This document shows positions 13,008-25,902 of a stretch of 64,000 nucleotides of DNA, one piece after another; positions within the stretch are counted from its first letter, which is position 1, and every line of letters starts with the position of its first letter. The stretch spans positions 2,232,001 to 2,296,000 of the forward strand of contig OX344764.1 in the NCBI GenBank assembly GCA_947034895.1, written 5' to 3'. The DNA is from Rhytidiadelphus loreus. Its lineage: Eukaryota > Streptophyta > Bryopsida > Hypnales > Hylocomiaceae. The notes below the pieces were generated by a model, which saw nothing but the letters and a program-made list of their open reading frames with translations, had not been told where the DNA came from and did not search any database. The position numbers were made by a program, and so were the translations under genes.

Positions 13008-13650
13008 AATGAGAACTATTGTGAGTTCTAAAAAGGGTTCAAAAAATACTATGAGTTGTTGTGAAGTTTGATAGGGGTTCAAAATATTGAAAGTTTGTTT
13101 TGAGGTCCATAGAAGGGTTAAAAATCACTAAAAGTTTGTTGTGAAGTCTAGAAAAGGGTTCAAAATATTAAAAACTACTGTGAAGTCTAGAAAGAGTCCA
13201 AAAACACTAAGAGTAACCAAAGGAGAGGAATGGCTAAGAATGAGTGATATGATTGCTTTGTGGGCTCTAAATGTATGTGAAGCAAGAAAGATCTGTAAGC
13301 TAGAACTTAGAAGGAAAAATGAAACCTATTAATTAAGGAAATATTGCACTTCTTGATCAAGGTTTGACGTAGATGAGGGACAAAGGAAAAGCCAAAATTG
13401 AGAATAGTTGGCCTTTTGAGATGCCAAGATATAAGATATACCCTTAAAAGAAGTCAATGAGACCATGTCATTACTTTTTGTTTGATTCTTTAGCTAATTA
13501 GCTAGCAATTAGGAGATCTAGAAGTCAATAGGTTGAGCTTCAAAAATATCTCAAGAAAAAAAAAAATAGAAAAAAAAAAAAAGTTAGAAAGGAAATAGGT
13601 TGGAAGTTGGATAGATTTTAGTAAAAATATAACCCTGAAAGAGGCTGTGA
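13008..13650. other. Intergenic DNA with a loose repeat of TTCAAAA phrases
   Basis: Between 13020 and 13200 the phrase GTGAAGTCTAGAAA/GGTTCAAAA recurs at roughly 35-60 base spacing, a weak degenerate tandem array. No gene is seen. Confidence 0.4.
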
Positions 13651-13972
13651 CATTAGATGAGATTTCCCACCCGGGAAGGGCCACGAGTTCCGAAGAAGAA
13701 AACTGGACGAAATTGATGAAACTAGACGAAAGCCGACGTTCACAGGGCCTGATGACCTAGCCAAGCGACTGCTAGGTCGATTTTCTTAAAAAAATAAAAA
13801 AATAAAAAAAATTTAACTTTGTTTTCCATTTTAAGAACTTTAAATTTTATTTTTTTATTTTTTTATTTAAAACAAAACAAAACACCTGTCAGCTGCGTTC
13901 GACGGGGCCCGGGGGAGCGAGGTTGGGAACAGGCTGAAACGGCCCTCCAGCCCCCCCGAATCACATCTAATG
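13651..13972 (+). mobile_element. CATTAGATG-family element, copy B
   Basis: 322 bp with perfect 9 bp ends CATTAGATG/CATCTAATG. GC-rich flanks surround an A/T core. The internal hairpin has stem GACCTAGC (13754-13761), a 9-base loop, and GCTAGGTC (13771-13778). The right half carries CGACGGGGCCCGGGGG and AACGGCCCTCCAG. Copy C at 24825-25140 is the closest relative, in opposite orientation. No target duplication could be established. Confidence 0.8.
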
Positions 13973-14645
13973 GTTCCCGGCCCACAAGGAACTATGGTGG
14001 AAAAAGAAAAACAGAAAAAGAAATTTAATTTTTTTCTTAAAAACAAAAAAAATTCGGCTAACGAACTATTGGGCCTCATTAGCGCAGGACAAGTCAATGC
14101 AATAATTGAAAAAATATTTTAAAAATTGAAAAGAAACGTTAAAATATAATAATAAATACAAAATTACAAAAATTCTAGAAGTTGACGTCGCATTAGTGCG
14201 ACCACATCAGACTGCTCTTTTTTTAATTCTTTTTTAATTATTAATTTTTTAATTTAAAAAAAAGAAAATTTAAAATTTTCTTAAATGTTTTAAAATTTTA
14301 TTAAAATTTTAAAATATTTAAACATATTTAAAAATTTTAAATTTTTTTAAAAAAATTTAAAAAATAAAATAAAATAATTATTTTTTAAAAAATTATTTAA
14401 AATTAGTTTTATTAATTTTTTAATTATTTTACAAAAAAATAAAATTAAAAAAAATTATATTGATTTTTAATATAATTGAACATTGTTAATTATATTAAAA
14501 AGGTGGCCATTGTTAATTTTTTGATGATGAACAGTGGCTGTATTCCCACAGAGTTTCCTTGAGGGGAACTCCTCAAAGGGAAGCAACCCCTTTGAGGGCT
14601 AATTTTTTTCCTAATGATTAGTTTGCATACTACTTAGTTCATTGT
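13973..14645. other. Extremely AT-rich tract
   Basis: From about 14100 to 14500 the DNA is almost only A and T, with many mutually complementary A/T runs and no coding potential. The last part (14550-14605) contains a short inverted motif around AACCCCTTTGAGG that could be a decayed element end. Confidence 0.5.
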
Positions 14646-14648
14646 AAC

Positions 14649-17600
14649 CACTAGAAGAAAATGGAGCTGGAATAACTGTTTCCGCCAATGTTTTCATGTT
14701 AGACATGCACTTTTTTATGTTTGGCTTGGTTGACAATTGTAATTGCATTGGAGAGCGCGTTGCAGCAAACGAAGTGTGTCATTTCAATGATGACCCTATG
14801 GTTGTACAATTCCGGCCTTCTTAGTTTCTATTAAGAGTAACGTGAACGACATTTCGTGAAACAGGAATAAATACTCGTGTCACATAGAAGTGGGTATCAC
14901 CCTGCCATAGTCTACGTGGATGTCAGAGTGGCAACATATTTTGCCTCGTTGGCAATGGATGGCCAATGATTTGGATATCGAACTAAATTCATTCGTTACG
15001 GCCCAATGCATACGTCATATAAGAAATGAAAATTAGACACGTGTATGGGTTTAGGGTTTAAGCAGACGTTGGCTAGTTTAGAGTTCGGGCAGACGTTGGC
15101 CAGGTTATGCGTATTCGAAGTTCTATTATTGTGCTTCTGGGATTCAGAAGCCAGTTCTCACTTATTGCTTCTCATGCAATTTGCTTGGTATTTCTGTCGA
15201 CCTGTAGAATGTACTGATGCAGGTGCACATGCCAGAAGAAGCTGTTTCAGACTTGCAGGAGGTTTCATTTGGCAATTGCTTTTGTCGCAGATTATGTTCT
15301 TTGCTGACATATTGCTGTGAAGAAGGTCCTCAAAGAAGCCCTTTGAATTTTGTCGCCATGTTCGTATTGTAAGTGAAGAAATTCTTCAAGTGTCTTGCAC
15401 TTCTAATTTTTGTCTTTGTAGTGGGCATCACCACTTACATGTGCAAGTATTCAATTTTGGTCACATAGTAACGATGTTCACAATCGAGTCACGGGTAATT
15501 GAAGTAATAGCTTTGAAGTTACCGTGTCAATGAATCCTCATGTGAACGTGGATTGTTTTTATTTTTGTTCAATCACTAATTTCATATGTTTCTTTGGACA
15601 ATAGCTTCCGTACTTGCCAGTCATTTTGTATTTTTCACGTTGAAGTCGAGAAGGTACTCATCATTGAGAAGGCGAAGGTCACATCGATATGTTGAATAAC
15701 AACTTCTCAAGTCACTGTTGCCTGAACTGTATTGTTAAAGTTTGTCGCAATAGTAGGCAATCACCATAGTCCCTGACTATGACGTTTACATCTTCATATG
15801 TAAAGCAAGAATGACAGCATGATTGTACATGCTCTTCCATCTAACAACAGTGACAAGAACTAATGTACAAATTGTTTTTTTCTATGATGCAAGTTGAGCT
15901 TTTTTTCATGTTCAATATGACCTCACGGAATGCTGTCAAGAAGTGAATGCAGTCCACGGGAATATGCAATAGTACGATGTTATGAAGAACAAGAACAAGG
16001 CCGACTAACATGGTGGCTCCAAATAGACCGGCCTTCTTGTATGTCACATATTGCACGTTCATTATACAAGAACTCCACAACAGACGGAATAGCAGTTTCA
16101 GTAAGTCAAGCGACTCATGTGAGCACAGTATCCAACTGTAGTGTGTAGAGTATAAGAAAAGGTTGTGCAATACCTATGTACATGTGGGACTTCGATTTCT
16201 ACGTGGAAAGGGCCTTCCTTGCAAACATGCATTGTTATTAGAGAAGACTATCATTTTCTCCATCAAGGAAATGATGTTCAATAATATGAGATTGTATAAA
16301 GCTTATGGAATTATGACTTGTTTTGGACAAAGGTAGAAACTGGCTGACAAAGTGATCTGCAATTGTAGTCCAGTCTGATATGTTGGCTTTGCCATCCAAA
16401 GTAGCATGTATACTTCTGGACAGCTCGAATTCGTGCTTCAGCGACAACGCCAGTCTTCAATGTGGGGGACCTTATTTTTGTACCATCCTTCACACTCATC
16501 TAATGTAGTAAGTTTATTTTTTTGTATTTTTGTACATTGCATTTTTCAAGTTCTATTAGTCGATGACAACTTCATATTTAGAAAGTTGCACTGCACAACA
16601 CATGAAACATGGTTCATAAGTCATGCATAATTGTGTTCTTCTGGTGAACATATACATCAGTTGCTGTGCATGACGTGACAATCATGGAAACACAAAAGTT
16701 ACATAATTTATGTACAAATGACTTGTATGAACAATAGAAATAGTTTAGTGTCTTGTACATTCTCTTTAAAAGTCTAAGATAGGACTGCAGCAGTACACAA
16801 AATTTACTGGACAAGTGATTGTTACTTTCACTTCATGGAGGTTCAGCGCATCTATACTCTTCGTTACTCTACTTTGACTAGTGTTCCATTGTGGAAGAAG
16901 CTAATGAAGACATGCTCAAATGAGAGCTTTTAGTTGTGTTGTATGTACGGCTTGTATGTTTGGAGTCTAATTTGCTACTTCTGGGGACAAATAGTTTCTC
17001 TTGTACTATTGAATAACTTGCTATTTGAAGTAATAGAGGAAGAATGTCAATTTTTTGTATTTGTACATCATACAATGCAAATGTTTTGCAGTCATGTTGT
17101 AAGTGGTTTTCATTGCTCTCATGTCAGTGCTTATTAACTTCTTTTCATGTGCTTTTGTAGGTTTGTTAGGACGATTGCATTCTGTTCCATCGTAAGTTCA
17201 AAAGCTAGAAACACGGGAGGGTTCTTTTCAACAACATCGAAGGTAACTTTCTTTTCAACAGAGGTGGCAACATGCATCTGAATTGTTGTTCTCAGTTGAC
17301 ATTCAAAGAAATAGGATGCCATGTCGCTTCAGAAGTGAGGAGGCCAAGCGGCCAACGTCACCCTTTGTTTGCATGACTGAAAGTACGAACAAGGAAGATT
17401 AACGGCTAGTAAATGAGAGCATTGAATGTACCTGAATAGATTGCAGAAAAGTGATTGAATACTACAATGCATGACAGCATGAGTGGAAGCAAATGAAGGA
17501 ATTGGAAATTATTTGTTGAAACACAAGTGAAATGAGACGACAGAATTACAGAAAACCTCTTTTCCATGGCCGTTAGAGAAATTGACAGTACCGTCGGCAT

Positions 17601-20600
17601 GTTTGGTAGTGAAGCTTCCATGTTCTTGAACTATTGAATTGTAGTCATTGTTTATGTCATGTCAGGTGTTCAACACATTGTACGACTAAGCAACGTTGCA
17701 AGCTCTCTGGTGACGTTATTCATGAGGTAATTGGATGACTTGCAGTATGTCATGCCACCCTTTCATTTGTAGTAGTATTGAACGCCCTTCATGAAGAGTT
17801 GTTGTGGATTTGTTTTCTTTTAGTTCTCCCAAAGTGTGTACATATCAAGCAAAACATTGAAGACAATAGGAAAGCAACAATGAAAATAGTGTAATCTCAT
17901 TTTTTTTCAATAAAAGACAAAGCAATATGTGTCCGGTATATTGTACAGTGTCTCCAATAACCTCATTTCATGTGAACATAGAGAAGAGAACATACACGAT
18001 TCTAAATCCAAAAATGACAGTCTTGCATTTCATGCACGTACATGTGAAAAGCATGAAGCACATGTAGCAAGTAGTATTAAAGGATGAAGTTGGCTACGTC
18101 CTTTGCGTTCTGCATGTGACTAACAATGTATTTTGGAAATGACACATGCTTAGGAACTTGCATGTGTGAAAACTATCGGCACATTTGCCACGAATGTAAA
18201 TGCGCGTGAATTGTTGCGAGCAGTGAAGCAACATTCAGGTACGTCTTCTCATAAACTTTCATTCAGTAATGCACTTTCAAGTACTCATAGTAGAGGATGC
18301 CAAGACTGGAAGACCGGAAAAGGAATGAAGGTTACTAACAGCATTGCTAAACAGAGGACACTACTGGGGAAAAAGTTGTAACATTACCATTTTGTATGAC
18401 GGATATTTTCCCAATTCCGAAAGGTGTGCTTCCTAATGTTCAAGTTCGTTACAAACAAAAGCATGTTGTACCTTTCAATGCAATTGGCTTGCATTCAGTT
18501 GAAGTGCGTCATGTGCATAATAAATACAAGGACTAGGCATTGTATGGGGTCTTCCTGAGCTATTGATGTGCTCATGGAAGGGACATTCAGAGGTGATCAA
18601 TTCTAAAGTCATTCTATATTTCTGTGAACAACTGAACGGACTTGTTCCAATGTTTTGAAACTTCATTGCATGTCTGATGAAACAAAACGTATGAATTGCA
18701 TATACGGGGATTTCAAGAATTGATGCAAGGCATGTACGTGTGTTTTGCTTGCATGTCACTGAAATGCGCACGAACGCATTAATCTTTGTAGAAGTGCATG
18801 TAGGATACTTAATACATGCTTACTAACTATGAAATGTTGTTCATACTTCAGCATTGTCATACATGCTATGTATGCCGAACGCCTCATTTTGGGAAGAAAA
18901 AGTCATTGCAGTGAGCGGCAAATGCGTGCAGCAATGGTACAAATTTATGTGTTTATCTTCCTTCATATACAATCATGTTCCAATCTTCTCTTCTGTATGA
19001 AGTAAAACATTTTCTATAATGTTACTGTCTAAATGCATTGTGAGGTCTCTATTATAGGTTGTTAATGACGTAGTGTTCGTTTAGTACTAATTCTAGTTCT
19101 AGCATGGACTTGAAGCGTACAAATGAGATGTATTGAATTCCATTGCCATATAATGTAGGTCTTTCGAATTCAAAGAAATAACGGAAAGTTGAGTTGAAGG
19201 TGTTGTTTTCTTCCTCTACTCTTTAGTATTTGTTTATCATAAAATGTATAAGGTCAATTCCATTTAACCTCAAATGATTTCTATTGAAATTGTACCTTCT
19301 TCTGTCTTATTTTCTCTTTCTCTACATACACAATGACATACTTATTAGTCTTACGTTTAGTATAGAGTACTGACATTTGAAATTAGAACATTAGGAAAAC
19401 ATCCGTCGATTCCATGTTTTGGCACTACTAGTCTGAAACAACTAGGAAGTGTTAACCTTGTTCTTGTGGAAGTATGAACTTCCTTGCTTTACATGTTCCA
19501 AGAGTTTCATTAGCAGAATTCAACTGCAGTGAACCTACTTTGTGTTTCATTCATTGAATATGTATAGCTTTGTTGGTTGGAAATATAGTTCTGTGGAATC
19601 ATACGATACAAAGAAGTTGGAAGACTTGGACGAAAAAAACAAAATGTAATTGCGTCATACAGAAAAAGGTACATGTGAAAACATGAATTCAGATTCCAAG
19701 TCTCTGTCATGTTCGGATTAGCATGTTTGGATTTCAGCAGGTGACAATGAGTACAGAAGTGCACTTTCTATAGCAAGCATTCCAAAATTCTTCAGCAAAA
19801 ACTACTCTTCGATATAGACTTCAATGACGCCAGGTAATGAAGTTGCTTGTTTCCTACGTACTTGTTGTAAAGTGTATTGTACTATACCTGAAATCGTTGC
19901 TTAGCAGAATTGTAGTGACGAAGTCTCTATCTATGTACACATGTTCACTAACTCTATATTGCATTGTAAATGACTTTCACAAATCCTGTGATGAAGGTGG
20001 AAGACAAGGCATGTCCAACGACGAAAGAAAAGGAGACATCTGCACATTAGAAGAAATGACTGTTTGCAGAATGCAAACGCTCAGGTAATGGGGCCCATAC
20101 ATATATATGTGATAATTCAGTAATTCTCTTTTATACGTGGAGTACACTTTGTCAAATACAACTGTATGTACATATTGGATGTCCTCACATCATGGATGTA
20201 GGTCTATGACTTTACATTCCGTGAGAAGAGACAGTATACCTATGATTCATATTATACAAACTGTACAGTTCAGGATATTAGTTATAATTAGAAAGCCCTC
20301 TATGTCCAAAAATGTAGATATAGCATTACTTTCAATGGCTTCAGATGACAGGTTACAGTTCAGGCTTTCCATTGTATGATGTTCTCTTTTAGTGTACATA
20401 TAGCTGCTAATTATTTCTTCAATAGCAAATCTTCACATATGATAGAACAATTGCTTCTGTTCTATTCTATACAATATTTTCAAGTGCACAAAAGGTTTTG
20501 TAATTGTATGTTCACTTCAACAGGAAAAATAAACAAGGGCATTGATTTTCATCAATTACAGTGTTATTTGTGACAATGTTCTGTTCTTTTAAACATGCAC

Positions 20601-21185
20601 TTCTGAAAATGTCTTCCTTTTAGTAATACGACATGTTGAATGATACGTTGCGCAACATATGTTATTGTTGTGTGAACATTGATTTCAGCATTTTATAACA
20701 CACTCTGACATTGCAGGGATTAAATGCCCATGTTCCCTAAAACAATTTACTAAATTGCAGAACATTGAACACACATTCGGAACAGAAAAAAAAATCCCAC
20801 GAGAAATATTAAAATGATAAGATAAAGACACGTGCCATGCCAAGCGGAATCCACGACACTACACATGACCATTCATATTGTGATAGATGTTGCTTCAACG
20901 AAGCCAGATCTAGCCCACCAAAAGCGCCATGTCATATTCCATATGGAATTCAAATGTAATGCAATTACACATGGGTAATGACACGCTGGATAGAAGATGT
21001 TCTTCTTAACATGAATAATAATCTTCCAAACACAATGTATAGGGGCACAACGTGCCATTCCAACTTGTTCTGAACGCATTTCTCAACAAAATCCATATGA
21101 TGGTTTCCTGTTCGCAAAAACCATTTCTGCAAACATGTTTTTAGTGTTCTGAAGGTGTTTTCCTGAACAGGCTTTTCTTCTAGTG
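14649..21185. mobile_element. Large CACTA (En/Spm-type) transposon, apparently without intact transposase
   Basis: 6,537 bp. The left end CACTAGAAGAAAA is exactly mirrored by the right end TTTTCTTCTAGTG (13 bp), and AAC flanks both sides (14646-14648 and 21186-21188). A CACTA start with a 3 bp duplication defines the superfamily. Near both ends, short TTTCCTGTT/AACAGGAAA-like words recur in both orientations, as expected for subterminal transposase-binding repeats. The interior is distinctly less AT-rich than its surroundings. The longest ORFs (about 70-110 codons) resemble no transposase I know, so it is probably non-autonomous or decayed. Confidence 0.85.
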
Positions 21186-21188
21186 AAC

Positions 21189-22480
21189 TGTTGTTTTAAG
21201 TAAAATGCTAACTTCAAAAGCTAGCAAGATGGAGGCTAACAACTACTATGAAGAAATCACAATATTGATCAAGGAAGATAGAACTGTGGTATCAACAAAA
21301 CTAGAAATATGTGCCTAAATTGCCCTTTCTAGAGTTGTTATATAGGAATATTAATCTAATGTAATAGTTAAACGACTAAGTCAATCTTTAAAAATCCATT
21401 GAAACTCAACTTTGAATTCAAAATCTAGTAGTTAATTTTTTGAGGTTCCCAAAAACATATTGAAACTTAAAAATAGATTGAAAAAAAAATAGAATAAGAT
21501 ATGAGTGCATGAAGTTTAGTAGTCAAAAAAGTTAGAATTGAATGAAAAGTAATAACAAACATCTAAAGAAAGTAAAAATGGATTATTAAAATCTAGATTA
21601 AAGTCATAGTCAAAACCTAAGAGAAAAACCACTTTGGAGTTGGAAGTCAGTAAAAAGTATTGGATGAAGTTTTAGATTGCCAACTAATGGCCAAATTCAT
21701 CTATTTATAAGTTTTGGTAAAGAATTCCAAACTTTAAGTGCCTTAACAATATAGAAAGGTAATTTTAGGCTTTATAAATTAAAATACTAAAAGTCTAAAA
21801 ATAATAAGCAAATTAAAAATTTATAGTAGAAAGTAGTAAATAGAAGATCAATAAGAATCTTTTGAAGACAACTAAGGAACAATTCAAACTTAGAATCACT
21901 TAGGAAATATTTAGAAGATTCTATAATTTTTTTATACTTTGAAAAGAGAGTAAAAACAAATAAGATAAAGTAGAATGAATTTTGGTCTTGGACAAGTTTA
22001 AATTTGGATGAAAAAAACAATTATTCTTCCAATTCAAGTGAAATTGAAACCTCCCAAATTAGAATTCAATTCTCAAAATCAGAATTGAATTTTGATCAAT
22101 AGAATAATAGAAGTTGATGGATGAAGTTTGTGAAGACAATTTAGAGATAAAACTTCATCCGTAGATAAAGTTTGGTAGGAAAGTCAAATTAGGAAGTATT
22201 TTACCATTTTTGAAGGGGCATAAAATTTTCTACAACTTAGACTATTTAGAATCTAGATTTCATTCACTTTTATTTGGAGGTCTAAATTTTTGATCTTATT
22301 GTCCAAAATTGTCCAAAACTTTTAACATTAGGAGATTATATTTATTAAAGTTGAGATTTAGATCAATTAGGACGTAGCAAAACACAAGATTTATCCATTT
22401 TTTGGAAGGTACAATGAACAACTCTTAGACATCCAATTAGGAATTCAATACAAAAAATACGAAAAACCCAGTTGTGCTTG
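21189..22480. other. AT-rich intergenic DNA
   Basis: Purine-skewed AT-rich DNA with many AAAT/AAAGT words. No gene, RNA or bounded repeat was recognised. Confidence 0.45.
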
Positions 22481-22725
22481 TTCTATCTAAGGGGTGGACA
22501 AGAATCTTTCATAATAAAAACAAGTGGCTATAAAATTCTAAAGCATTCATCCTTCACTAAAGAACATGGAATTAATCACTCCTCTTGTTTTAAGTCAATT
22601 CAAAATATCCAAATTATGAATTTGTCTTGTTCTCTATGGTCAATGATGGCCTTTCACCTTTGCAACAATCCAAGTATGAACATGATGCCAAAAAATACTC
22701 GCACTACTAGGTCGAGCACAATTAA
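22481..22725 (+). repeat. Dispersed repeat copy with an unoccupied TTAA-element site
   Basis: Aligns with the sequence flanking the transposon at 29510-30786. The phrase CAAGAATCTTTC followed by ATAATAAAAACAAGTGG (22500-22526) corresponds to the left flank ending at 29509 joined to the right flank beginning at 30783. The homology continues to about 22725 versus 31030. The copy therefore keeps the pre-insertion state, with ATAA at 22511-22514 where the other copy has TTAA on both sides of the insertion. Confidence 0.75.
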
Positions 22726-24824
22726 AATATCTTTTCCTATTACTCATGTTGCCATGTACACATTTCTTCAGTTTGCTATAGGCAACCTCGAATAATCAGC
22801 TTCTACTTACTCGTACAAATTTCCTTTGATTATGCATTATTGATCTTGTTGGATGGTCTTTTCAACCCTCCAGATGAGCTTCTTCAGGACCAGTACGGGC
22901 TCAATTGCGGTGCATGTAGAAGCCCCATAAAAATACAAGAATATCCCGTCAACTTGGATAGTATTTTCAATAATTAAGTGTAGCCACAAAAAGTATATTT
23001 TGTTGATCATTAGAGAAAATTTGAGCCCTATGGAAGGCCGTTCCGCAGCCCTTCAAGGACCCTGGCATTTTGGTTTTTATTTGCTTAATGTTTGTTTTTC
23101 CCCTATTCTCGTTCACCCTCGGCTGCGATGTCAGTCACTGGATTTTTCAAAAATGTCAACCAATCATTGAGGGCAGGCCACTGAAGCAAAGAAGAAGGCA
23201 ATGGAACTCCAATTTCTTTCTTTTCTTAAATTATAATGTATGCTGAAAATGAACACACAATTTTCAATTGGTAAGTGTAACCAATGAAGTGGCTTTTAAT
23301 TGTATCACATTCAAATTTAAGCCACTTAGTGAAGTGTGTACTTGGGAGGGAGAAGAGATGCACTTTATACAAGTGGAGTAATGGTAGGTGAAACAACTCA
23401 TGTGGGATATGTGAATCAAGACTAGAAGGAGCTCCACCACTCATGGTTATGTGAAAACACAAAATTTGTGTTAAAAGTCAGATTTTAGACCTCATTTAGG
23501 CATAGTAGATTAAAAAATTTCAAAAAACTTAAAACTAGTAAAAGTTGTAAAATCAAGTTAAGTTTTATCTGAAAAAATACTTTTGAAATTTAAAGACTTC
23601 ACCTTAAAGTTATGAACAAATTTCAAAGAGGGTGTTTGAAAATGTAAAAAGAAATGTCCCTTGTACCCCCCCCTTTGAAGTTTGTCCATAACTCTTACAT
23701 GGGGATTCAAAATTTGAAACAGATTTTTGGAGATAAAAGTTAGCTTGCTTTTCCAACTTCTTCTAGTTCAATTTTTTTTCAAAAATGATACAATACTATG
23801 ACCAAATGAGGTCTAAAACTCAACTTTGAGCACAATTCCTGCATTTTCACTTGCATCTCAAATTTTTTAGAATTTTGAATCAATATTTCATCATTGTTGA
23901 AACAACATGACAAACACAAAATAGCCACACAAGATTGTCTCAACAATGTCCCAAGTTGTGTTGAGTCAATGTTGTCAATCAATGAGGTATTGTTTCAATA
24001 ATTCCGATATAGTGGTACAAAAATATTGAATCAACAATTATTCGTGGTTGAATATTTTGAAATCATCCTCCAAAAAGTTTTTTCAAGACTTATCAAAAAA
24101 GTTCTCACTTCATTGTATAAGTGCTTGTTCTATTTGAATTCATTAATGATCTCAAGTTGAAATGTTTCAATCTTAATTTAAGGTTGTTGTCAAGGTTTAA
24201 ATATTTACATCTAAATTATTCACAAATTTTCAAATAGAATACTTTTAGGGGATTTAATGGGGAAATGACATCCCTTCGCAATTTGTACCTTTCAATCCAT
24301 TTTGAAATTCTATATGAAAGCCACATTGGGATTTTCAAAATGTTGATGGATATCTTACATCAATTGGTTAGCCCTCGTGTACTGCAAGCATTTGATGATT
24401 TATTAATGGTGATAAAAGAAACTTGTCTATATCTAAATTTTTTAATACCTAGGAATGCAAAAGAGGCTATTTTTTCCCTCAAGCTAATTATTTTAGGTTC
24501 GAACATTGGGCTGTAATGCAAATACTTCTTGTTTACTAGATTTATATGAGGAAGGTATTGTATACAATAATCCTTTTTGTTGAGTGGGACGTCAAAGCAT
24601 ATTGGGGCTTTTTATCATGAGAAGGTGCCTTAAAAAAATGGAATTTCTTATAAGAAGGTATGAAGTTTTGTTTTGGTGCTTCATTTTTTTTTTCAAATGG
24701 TTAGATTTCATCTTTCAAACTTTTCACAAAAAAATTTGTAGGTACTACAACTTGTTACACTCCATAATATGTTGAAGAAATAAGTAGGAAATACATGTAA
24801 AAAATTTAAAACAATTTTTTTTTC
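22726..24824. repeat. AT-rich DNA with a diverged copy of the 53-57 kb repeat
   Basis: The part around 23340-23460 resembles the right arm of the large inverted repeat near 56,860-56,950, sharing CATGTGGGATATG followed by an AGACTAGAA/AGACATAAA-type phrase. Short ORFs such as 24265-24516 resemble no known family. No intact gene is seen. Confidence 0.45.
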
Positions 24825-25140
24825 CATTAGATGTGATTCGGGGGGGCTAGAGGGCCGTTTCAGCCTGTTCCCAGCCCCGTTCCCCCGTTCGTTCCCCCGG
24901 GCCCCGTCGAACGCGGCTAACAAGTGTGTTTTTTTTCAAAAAAAATAATTTTTTTTTTAAAGTTCTTAAAATGGAAAACAAAGTTAAAATTTAAAAAAAA
25001 AAAAAAAAAATCGACCTGGCAGTCGCTTGGCCAGGTCAGCAGGCCCTGCGAACGTCGACTTTCGTCCAGTTTCGTCAGTTTCGTCCAGTTTTCTTCTTGG
25101 GAACTCGCGGCCCTTCCCGGGTGGGAAATCTCATCTAATG
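24825..25140 (-). mobile_element. CATTAGATG-family element, copy C
   Basis: 316 bp, ends CATTAGATGTGATT and CATCTAATG. Inverted relative to copy B and very similar to it: both hold the CGGGGGAACG/GGGCCCCGTCG block and a T/A core. The internal hairpin is GACCTGGC (25013-25020) and GCCAGGTC (25030-25037) around the loop AGTCGCTTG. Compared with copy B, one base pair in the stem has changed on both sides (A-T to G-C). Confidence 0.8.
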
Positions 25141-25902
25141 ATATTCATGCTTGAAAAAAATAGTAAGTAGAAAGAACTAGAGTATGATTTAAAATACTAA
25201 ATTGTTAAGAATTTAGTTATAAAATTGAAAAATGCCAATTCCAATGGTTGTAATGTTGTAATAAAAAAATTATCCCCATGTCTTTATGTTTTTTTCAAAA
25301 ATATTGAAAATTGAATTCACTAAAGGACTTCAAAGTTTATTTTACAACAGAGATTCCATAACTACCCCATCTACCTGCAAACTAAAACTCCTCATAACTT
25401 TCATCTCATTATTCAAAATGGAATGATTCAAAGCTTTCCATGTAAATATAAATCTAGAAAACCAATTTCAAATTATTATTTCTTAGAAAGGTGATTTTTC
25501 CTAAACTATCCAAGTTGCCCTCCAAGCAATGAAAATTACATATCATGCAATAACTTTTTAACCATGTAGTCAAAAGTTATGAAAATTGTTGCACCTTAAA
25601 GCTAATCCTTAGGCACATGTTGTCTGAAAATTTCAAAGGAAAAAAATAAAAAATTTGTTCGTAGTGATTTGACCAAATCACTATGTTGCCAAAAATCAAT
25701 ATTTGGACCTTTAGGGGTTAAACAAAGTCAGATCTCATCGGGATTCGCCTATTTCATAATTTCTTCTTAATTGGGCATTTTCATGTACAAAATCATTGAA
25801 ACATATCAATGAGAAAACAACTATAAGTAGATAAATACAAATATTGATCCAATTAGTTTGTGTCAAATCCTCCTTAGGCCTATTTTCAGATCAAACAAAA
25901 AC
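25141..25902 (-). repeat. TTAA-family fragment with one intact end
   Basis: The sequence ends at 25721 with TTTAGGGGTTAA. Read on the minus strand, it matches the sequence starting at 41392 over several hundred bases, both containing a phrase like ACTTTTGACTACATGG. A 22-base near-palindrome lies at 25662-25683 (TAGTGATTT/AAATCACTA arms). The other end was not found; element C may have disrupted it. Confidence 0.6.

Noticed and set aside
13819..14097. ORFs on both strands around the GC-rich block
   Set aside because: They arise from the GC-rich end of a CATTAGATG-family element, not from a gene.
14100..14500. AT-rich block as a centromere or replication origin
   Set aside because: Composition alone is no evidence; no tandem repeat array or origin motif is present.
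15841..16170. 109-codon ORF in the CACTA element as a transposase exon
   Set aside because: No DDE, zinc-finger or TNP2-like motif; the length is within what chance allows.
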